21,598 bases of DNA from a virus. Below are positions 15,755 through 21,598 of the stretch, in pieces; position 1 is the stretch's first letter; each line of letters starts with the position of its first letter. The notes under the pieces are model-generated. The model was not told the origin of the DNA. It did not search any database and was given only the letters and a program-made list of their open reading frames with translations. The position numbers and the translations under genes are program-made. The DNA lies in IMG/VR virus record IMGVR_UViG_3300007344_000307, positions 1 to 21,598 of that record. One strand, written 5' to 3'.

Positions 15755-17755
15755 ATGGCAATAACTAGAGAGATAACATATTTTAATTCTTTTGCCGTTA
15801 AAAAAGTTGTCGAGGACAATGGATCTAGTTTACCTGGTAAAGCAGTTTGGCCAAGTTTACCTTGGAACCCAAGCAGTTATCCCAGTTTTCCACTTAAAGC
15901 TGATCCAGCCCTTGTTGCTTATGATTGGTATATTGAAGAGTCTAGAATTAGAGGAGGTTATAATAATACTCAATTAGATCTAGGTGTTAGAGCATATATA
16001 ACAGAAACTAATGATGAAGAGTTTATTGCTAATAGCGGAATAATATATTCTGGTATTTATAATTCTACAACTGGTTTTAACGAAACAAATGTGTTTTCAA
16101 CAGGTGAGAATATTGAAAAACAATTAGATCCTAGGTATGGAGATATACAAAAACTATTTGCTTATGATACTAATTTAATAGTTTTTCAAAATGATAAAAT
16201 AAATAGAGCATTAATAGATAAAGACGCACTGTACACGGCTTCTGGAAATTCAGCATTGACATCATCTGATAAAGTTATTGGTCAAATTACGCCATATAGT
16301 GGAGAATACGGTATTAGCGAAGATCCTCTTTCTTTTGCTTTTAAAGGTTATAGAATTTATTGCACAGATAGAGCGAGAGGTGCTGTATTAAGACTATCTA
16401 GAGATGGATTAACAGAAATCAGTGGTTACGGCATGAATGATTTCTTTAGAGATAAACTAGGTGCTATAACTAATGACCTTACTGTAAGTTCAGTTGAGCT
16501 CACATTAATAACTGGTAATGCTGCTGGAACAACAAGCGGCGTGTTTCCGACTAACTCTATAATTTTTGAAGATGGAGTTGACGACTTAAGTAGTTTAGAA
16601 TATGGAATGTCTTCGTTATTTTCTATATACGGTAATCAAAACGTCATAGTAGAAGAAATGTTAAGTGTTGGTTCTTTAACTGGTAATCTTACAAGTAGTA
16701 TAACTTTAAATAAAACCGGTTTATCTAACGGAGTTTATACTGGCGTTGTACCGACTTCTGATAGAAATTCATACGGTCAAACAACTGCAACTGGTGGCAT
16801 TGATCCTAAATTAACTGTAGGAGTGTCTGGTGGAACGGTTACAAACGTTATTGTTACTAGCGGTAGTATATTGTATGCCGTTGGCGATGTTTTAACTATA
16901 AATGGTCTAGATATTGGTGGAGGTGCTTCTGACAATGTTAAAATAACATTAGTAGCATCGAACATAGATAATATTTCTACAACTCAAAAAAGAATAGTAT
17001 TCAATAAAAAATTATCAAACTTTCTTGGAGGATTAGCAGTTCCACCTACTGGAACATCAACTTTTTATAAAAATATACAAGATAAAATTATTGGTGGTTT
17101 TGATAACTATTCTGATAAATATGTTTTATCTATTCAAGATTCAAGCGAAGACTCTTATGATACTTTAACATTTAATGACGACAATAATTCTTGGACTAGT
17201 TTTTGGGATTATAAACCGTTATTCATGGCGACGTTAAATAACATGTATTTTACATGTGTAAACGCAGAAGTATGGAAGCATTATGATACGACTCAAGGAA
17301 ATAATTATAATAGCTTTTATGGATCTTTTTATCCGTCGTCTATAACATTTGCTTTTAATCCTTCAGTGCAGTCTTCTAAAGTATTTAAAACAATCGCTTA
17401 TGAGGGAAGCAATGGTTGGAATATACAAAGCATTATTAGTGATATTGATGGTGTTCAAGCAAATGGTAACAGTTATAATGATTCGTCCGCTTTCATATAT
17501 AGTTATGATGAAGGTTCATACGTGGAAAATGGAATTACTTATAGAGCTGGATTTAATAAGAAAGAAAATAAATATATGTGTAATATAATAAATAATAGTA
17601 CAATAAGACCAGAAGAAGTTATCTTTGGTGATCAAATATCTGGTATTAAAGGTTATTATGTTACAGTTACTATACAAAATGATGATACAACAGACCCTGG
17701 TGGATTAAAAAGCTTGTTTTCAGTATCATCAGAATATGTTTTATCTGCAAATTAA
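15755..17755 (+). CDS. tail/muzzle-type beta-propeller-like structural protein
   Basis: A 666-residue beta-rich protein starting one base after the previous stop. The N-terminal ~235 residues carry segments I associate with the muzzle or distal tail proteins of these phages: WYIEESRIRGGYNNTQLDLG (from 58), IIYSGIYNSTTGFNETNVFS (from 96), QKLFAYDTNLIVFQNDKINR (from 132) and LRLSRDGLTEISGYGMNDFF (from 212). The alternation of short strands with 'YDTNLIVFQ' and 'GYRIYCTDRARGAVLRLS' reads like propeller blades; a C-terminal 'TFNDDNNSWTSFWDYKP' suggests the same. Residues about 319-404 hold the third copy of the shared beta module. The protein may be the second half of a muzzle that is one chain elsewhere. 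Virion tail role likely; fold inferred. Confidence 0.72.
   Translation: MAITREITYFNSFAVKKVVEDNGSSLPGKAVWPSLPWNPSSYPSFPLKADPALVAYDWYIEESRIRGGYNNTQLDLGVRAYITETNDEEFIANSGIIYSGIYNSTTGFNETNVFSTGENIEKQLDPRYGDIQKLFAYDTNLIVFQNDKINRALIDKDALYTASGNSALTSSDKVIGQITPYSGEYGISEDPLSFAFKGYRIYCTDRARGAVLRLSRDGLTEISGYGMNDFFRDKLGAITNDLTVSSVELTLITGNAAGTTSGVFPTNSIIFEDGVDDLSSLEYGMSSLFSIYGNQNVIVEEMLSVGSLTGNLTSSITLNKTGLSNGVYTGVVPTSDRNSYGQTTATGGIDPKLTVGVSGGTVTNVIVTSGSILYAVGDVLTINGLDIGGGASDNVKITLVASNIDNISTTQKRIVFNKKLSNFLGGLAVPPTGTSTFYKNIQDKIIGGFDNYSDKYVLSIQDSSEDSYDTLTFNDDNNSWTSFWDYKPLFMATLNNMYFTCVNAEVWKHYDTTQGNNYNSFYGSFYPSSITFAFNPSVQSSKVFKTIAYEGSNGWNIQSIISDIDGVQANGNSYNDSSAFIYSYDEGSYVENGITYRAGFNKKENKYMCNIINNSTIRPEEVIFGDQISGIKGYYVTVTIQNDDTTDPGGLKSLFSVSSEYVLSAN
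16709..16966 (+). other. beta module copy 3 (in the second tail protein)
   Basis: Encodes residues about 319-404: NKTGLSNGVYTGVVPTSD, a Gly/Thr turn, LTVGVSGGTVTNVIVTSGS, then YAVGDVLTINGLDIGGGASD and VKITLVASNI. 'YAVGDVLTI' is identical over nine residues to copy 1. Confidence 0.7.
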
Positions 17756-17761
17756 AAATAT

Positions 17762-18421
17762 ATGGCAATTAATTGGTTACCACTATCAATGGACGCTACC
17801 AAACATGGCGTTCAAATATATCAAAGTAATAAGCGACAAAAAGAATATAATAAAAAGCAGGCAGACAACATGCTCAGGATTAATCAATTAAAAGCTAGTA
17901 GAGCTGAAATACCAGATTTGTCTGAACCAATACAGGATCTTAGCGGTACACTTTCTAATCCATATGCTAATTTATCTGTTGCGACAAAAGCTGCTGAGAT
18001 ACAGATGGAGCAATCTGATATTGCATTAGCAAATACGCTTGATACAATTAGAGCAACTGGTATGGGTGCTGGTGGTGCTACTGCACTTGCTCAAGCAGCA
18101 TTGCAAAGTAAAAATGCAGTTGCAGCATCTATCGAAACTCAAGAAGCTAAAAACGCAGAATTAGCCGCTAAAGGTCAACAAGATCTTGAATTTTTACAAA
18201 TGCAAGAAAAACAAAGAGTACAAGCAGCTGAGGTTGATGCGTTAACTTATTCATTCGAAGCGCAAGAAGCTAGAACAAATGCAGATCTTGATTTTGAAGC
18301 TGGTTTGCAGCAAAGATATGAGCAGATGGAATACGATGCTCGTCTACAAAAAGAACAACAAATAAATCAAGCAACTGCAGAAATAACAACTGGATTTAAA
18401 GAAGGTGATTATTTTAAATAA
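17762..18421 (+). CDS. probable internal virion (ejection) protein
   Basis: A 219-residue, almost wholly helical protein rich in Ala, Gln and Glu. The central LSNPYANLSVATKAAEIQME, then LANTLDTIRATGMGAGGATA and LAQAALQSKNAVAASIE is a strong family pattern I recall from marine phage structural blocks, with 'GAGGATALAQAAL' as its core. The C-terminal half is a long Gln/Glu-rich helix. Proteins of this size and composition, encoded between tail and giant genes in short-tailed phages, are often stored in the particle and injected to extend the DNA channel (compare T7 gp14 by position and composition only). Start chosen at the first ATG, six bases after the previous stop; no signal peptide or certain membrane segment is visible. 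Confidence 0.65.
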   Translation: MAINWLPLSMDATKHGVQIYQSNKRQKEYNKKQADNMLRINQLKASRAEIPDLSEPIQDLSGTLSNPYANLSVATKAAEIQMEQSDIALANTLDTIRATGMGAGGATALAQAALQSKNAVAASIETQEAKNAELAAKGQQDLEFLQMQEKQRVQAAEVDALTYSFEAQEARTNADLDFEAGLQQRYEQMEYDARLQKEQQINQATAEITTGFKEGDYFK

Positions 18422-18430
18422 TAGAATATT

Positions 18431-20419
18431 ATGAGTTATAGAAATCCTGGTCAACTTGTAACTAAATATAATCCAACGGATGGTGTAATTAAACAAAATT
18501 CAGTTGAGAAGCCAAACTATAATGAAATAGCTAGAAAAAATGCTAAAGCTAATTTTGATATAGTTAGACAAAATGACATGAATGCGCAAAAAGCATTTGC
18601 AGATTATAGTAAAGTTGTAAAAGAAACACCTTATATAAACCAAGCTAGCGCAAATAGTATTCTTAGTGATTCAATTGATGAATATGCTGCCGCTAAATCA
18701 AGGCTTGAAACAGCAACTGGTTTTTATGAAAAAATAGATGAAGAAACTGGTGATGTTTTATATTCTTACGATAACGATCTTAAAATACTAGCTAATAATC
18801 AAGCATTTTTAAATGGGTTTTCACAAGATTTAAGTGCTATTAACTACATGACAGAGGAATTTGATAAATCTGGTGGTTTTGGCTCAGGCGAGGGACAGGT
18901 TGATGCAATGTTTACATCTCCATATTTTACATTATTAAAAAGCGTACAAGACCCATTCGCAGAAGGTGTAAATGTTGAATATATCAAAGAAAAAGATGCT
19001 AATGGCATACCATCTCTTGGTATTAAGCTATATGGATCTAGGGTTGCTGAAGTAAATAAAACCCTCGGTAATGAAGGGGATTCTTACGTTATAAAACCAG
19101 GTGAATTACAAAAGATATTAAATAATCAAGATGGTGATCCGTCCTTTGTAGGTTTATATTATAAAAACCATACAGCAATTGGCGATATTAAACAACAAAC
19201 AGAATCTATTGGCATAATTGATCCAAAAACTGGATTAATATCAAAAGAATACATGGTTGATGGAGGTGTTACAACAAAAACAAATACGATAGGAGGATAT
19301 ACAGAACAAATATCTACTAGTGTTGTAAATAGAGATAAAGTAAATCAAACGTTTAATCCTATTATAAAAGCGCAGGTTGATAGTATTATGCGTAGAGGTG
19401 ATACATCAACAGACGTTGCAATAAACCAATATGCTCAACAAGATGAAGATGGAAATTATTATTATAATCCAGTAACATGGGATGCGGTTAATAATAAATT
19501 CTCTATTGATAAACAAAATCCAGTAATTTTAGGTAAAGATTTTTTTGATAGAAACCTAACAGAAGAAAATCAAAAAACATTTGGGTATACACAAGAACAA
19601 TATAATCACGTTGTAGAAATATTAAAATCAAATATTTATCAAGATCTTGGTTTTACTCAACAACCTCAACAAACAATTATACCAGGTACGCGAAAAAATA
19701 TACCTACACCAACAAAACCAACTGAAGGTGAAATAAAAAGAAATAATGCAATAGAATTAACAGCAAAAGGCGTTAACTCTTTAAGTAAGCTAACTAGCAA
19801 TGAATTAAAAGATATTAATAAAGTTCAAGCTGCATTATCTCCTATTGCTAATTTATTTGGAGGAGAAATACAGCTTATTGACGACAAAATAGTTTTAACA
19901 AACTTCTACAAAGAAGACTCTAAAGGTAATGTATCAATAAGCGATAAATCACAAGAAATAGATATATCTAATTTAACAGGGCTTGAAGCACAAAAGAAAG
20001 TAATGCAAGAACTATTAAACATTGGTTTTGATGTAAATGTTCTTGATTATAGTCAACAACAAATAGATAAACTTGTTGGTGGTTATAAATTCGATCCTTC
20101 TACTGTTTCTTCTGAAATTGATAATTTAATGAAAAAACTTGTAACAGCAGATGGTAAATTAAAAAGTGAAGCAGATGTAATAAGAATTATAAAAAATAAA
20201 TATAAAGATATTAATATATCAGAACCGTTATGGAGTAAGGGTAATGACATCAAAATAGGTTCAACTATATTATCTGATGATGAAAAAACTTATACGCCTG
20301 ATAAACTAAGAGAGGCATTAAATATTGAATTAGGTCAAACTCAAAAAGTTGAACCTGAAATGACGGATGAACAAAAGAAAGAAAAAGTAATTCAATTAAT
20401 TGATCAATATTCTAAATAA
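18431..20419 (+). CDS. large soluble structural or cargo protein, unknown function
   Basis: A 662-residue polar protein of mixed helix and strand. The N-terminus (PGQLVTKYNPTDGVIKQ) is extended; residues about 30-110 are helical (NEIARKNAKANFDIVRQND, then SILSDSIDEYAAAKSRLETA). A middle mixed region contains LGIKLYGSRVAEVNKTLGN. A Pro/Thr/Lys-rich linker near residues 414-433 leads to a helical C-terminal part ending in MTDEQKKEKVIQLIDQYSK. No enzyme, lysozyme or protease motif was found. Its place between a likely ejection protein and a giant protein, with spacing of nine and two bases, suits a virion cargo protein of crAss-like type, carried in the head or tail. That role is inferred from context only. 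Confidence 0.6.
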   Translation: MSYRNPGQLVTKYNPTDGVIKQNSVEKPNYNEIARKNAKANFDIVRQNDMNAQKAFADYSKVVKETPYINQASANSILSDSIDEYAAAKSRLETATGFYEKIDEETGDVLYSYDNDLKILANNQAFLNGFSQDLSAINYMTEEFDKSGGFGSGEGQVDAMFTSPYFTLLKSVQDPFAEGVNVEYIKEKDANGIPSLGIKLYGSRVAEVNKTLGNEGDSYVIKPGELQKILNNQDGDPSFVGLYYKNHTAIGDIKQQTESIGIIDPKTGLISKEYMVDGGVTTKTNTIGGYTEQISTSVVNRDKVNQTFNPIIKAQVDSIMRRGDTSTDVAINQYAQQDEDGNYYYNPVTWDAVNNKFSIDKQNPVILGKDFFDRNLTEENQKTFGYTQEQYNHVVEILKSNIYQDLGFTQQPQQTIIPGTRKNIPTPTKPTEGEIKRNNAIELTAKGVNSLSKLTSNELKDINKVQAALSPIANLFGGEIQLIDDKIVLTNFYKEDSKGNVSISDKSQEIDISNLTGLEAQKKVMQELLNIGFDVNVLDYSQQQIDKLVGGYKFDPSTVSSEIDNLMKKLVTADGKLKSEADVIRIIKNKYKDINISEPLWSKGNDIKIGSTILSDDEKTYTPDKLREALNIELGQTQKVEPEMTDEQKKEKVIQLIDQYSK

Positions 20420-20421
20420 CA

Positions 20422-21598
20422 ATGAACGAAGAACTAGAAGTAATTGTACAGCGCATGATAGACGCTGGTGAGTCAGAGGAGAATATCGGACTAGTTATTC
20501 AGGAAATTACATCGCGGGGAAAGCAAGAAGGTGTCGACACTGCGGCTGCGACTGCGGCACCAGGAAAACCTCAGCAGCCAGAAGAGCCTATAACTACATC
20601 AAAACAAGAATCTCCATTTTACTGGGCAACAGACGCTGAAGAAAAGCAAAGATCAGAATTAACTCTTCAACAACCAAAAGGTGGTTATGCAGGATCTGTG
20701 ATTGCTGATATAAGTCAAAAAGAATATAACAAATTACTCGACGATAGATTATATAAAAGCGAGTATAAAAAAGAAGTATCAGAAGGAAATCGTTTTGTCG
20801 AAAAAGGTCAAGAGATAATTCCTGATTTACTAGTTATGCGGCATTATCCGGAAAAAAAAGCTTCCGTGTCTGCCCCAATGACTACTCTTGAGGCTGATAG
20901 GATTTTTCAAACAATAGATGCACTTACAATAGATGCCGCTAAAAACCCCACTAAATATGGTATTTTAACACAAGAACTTGGTATTGGTGTGTTTGAAAAC
21001 ATGACGGAAGAGAAGCAAAATAATCTTAGGGAAGATATATATAGAAAAACAGTTGAAAAAAGTGGTATTGATATAACTAAAGATTCTTTTTTAGATATAT
21101 ACCAAAAAAATCTACCAACTAATCTTAATAAAGCTGAAAGTCAAGTTGAAAATCAAAAGAGAGAGAGATTATATGACGTAGAAAATAGACCACCAGAGTA
21201 TTTAGATAATACACTAAAAAGTATTAAATCTAAACTTCCAGAAAAAGAGCAATTTATACATGGTCTAAATGAGCAATTATTAAGTCTTCAAAAAAAATAT
21301 AGTAATCTTTTACAAAGACGATCTCAAATGGATCCTACTGCTTTTGAACAAGAAAAAGCAAGATTAGAATCACTTTTCAAGCAAAATCAAGAAGCTCAAG
21401 AGCAGTTAAAAACTACTAGCACTTACAAGATGCTTGGTGCTTCAGGAGAAAAATTTAGACCAGTAATAGAAATTACAAATACTGAATCTTTATTGTTTAT
21501 AGATGGTTATATGCAAAACCAGGTAAAAAATGAAGGTTTAAGAAAAAATATGATTGATCAAGCTAATTCTGCATATGAATCAGCTACGAGTTTATCAA
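20422..21598 (+). CDS. N-terminal part of a probable giant virion protein (partial)
   Basis: The frame is open from the ATG at 20422, two bases after the previous stop, to the window end (392 complete codons, no stop). It opens with ELEVIVQRMIDAGESEENIG followed by LVIQEI, a short helical motif I recall at the N-terminus of very large virion proteins in marine phages. A Pro/Gln/Ala-rich linker (residues about 36-60) precedes a mixed region and, from about residue 230, long helices rich in Lys, Glu and Gln, including QLLSLQKKYSNLLQRRSQMD. In crAss-like phages the genes after the tail and cargo proteins include a very large virion-packaged RNA polymerase; position makes that a candidate, but no catalytic motif (such as DxDxD) is within view. 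A lytic or ejection protein is the alternative. Confidence 0.6.
   Translation, partial: MNEELEVIVQRMIDAGESEENIGLVIQEITSRGKQEGVDTAAATAAPGKPQQPEEPITTSKQESPFYWATDAEEKQRSELTLQQPKGGYAGSVIADISQKEYNKLLDDRLYKSEYKKEVSEGNRFVEKGQEIIPDLLVMRHYPEKKASVSAPMTTLEADRIFQTIDALTIDAAKNPTKYGILTQELGIGVFENMTEEKQNNLREDIYRKTVEKSGIDITKDSFLDIYQKNLPTNLNKAESQVENQKRERLYDVENRPPEYLDNTLKSIKSKLPEKEQFIHGLNEQLLSLQKKYSNLLQRRSQMDPTAFEQEKARLESLFKQNQEAQEQLKTTSTYKMLGASGEKFRPVIEITNTESLLFIDGYMQNQVKNEGLRKNMIDQANSAYESATSLS

Noticed and set aside
1-21598. CRISPR array, tRNA genes, insertion sequences, integrase or attachment sites
   Set aside because: No regularly spaced repeats, tRNA-like cloverleafs, transposase or recombinase motifs were seen on either strand by eye.

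Overview
The window is one block of virion-morphogenesis genes from a tailed double-stranded DNA bacteriophage. Every supported gene lies on the + strand, spacing is tight (several stop/start overlaps), GC is low, and no host genes, tRNAs, integrase, replication genes or lysis genes are visible. Gene order and recognisable protein patterns (long TerL, ~800-residue portal, acidic scaffold-like protein, HK97-type major capsid protein, neck proteins, very large tail 'muzzle'-type proteins, then glutamine- and alanine-rich internal virion proteins) fit short-tailed phages of the crAss-like and related uncultured marine phage type. Starts are preceded by AT-rich leaders with essentially no GGAG-type Shine-Dalgarno sequence. 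That, with the gene order, suggests a Bacteroidota host, possibly marine; both are inferences. The genetic code looks standard: stops are almost all TAA, with one TAG and one TGA.

Layout. 1-213 is the end of an unidentified upstream protein. 216-1721 is a dense cluster of small genes: two unknowns flanking a coiled-coil protein, a protein that reads as two GroES (cpn10)-like domains in tandem, and a small helical charged protein just before the large terminase that is the positional candidate for the small terminase subunit. 1721-3946 is the packaging ATPase/nuclease TerL, with a lambda-like deviant Walker A. 3958-6363 is the portal, 6397-7545 a scaffold-like protein, and 7565-8971 the major capsid protein, which ends in a strong intrinsic terminator. 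9041-9907 is a conserved head-region protein of unknown function, followed by a long hairpin without a U-tract. 9979-12210 encodes two neck/ring-type proteins, 12214-17755 two large tail/muzzle-type proteins, 17762-20419 two probable internal (ejected) proteins, and 20422 to the window end the N-terminus of a further, probably very large, virion protein.

How they work together. Scaffold and capsid protein build the procapsid on the portal ring. TerL, with a small subunit, packages DNA through the portal. Neck proteins and the muzzle/propeller proteins close and extend the vertex. The internal proteins, and probably the giant protein at the right edge, are carried in the particle and delivered at infection.

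The most notable observations are: one ~75-85-residue beta-rich module ending in a G-Y/F-x-x-GD-x-[IL]-TI signature, inserted in three different neck and tail proteins; the tandem GroES-like protein next to the packaging genes; a ~115-residue N-terminal extension on the second neck protein; the possible division of the muzzle over two adjoining genes; and a 20-bp hairpin with three U-G wobbles between two structural genes.
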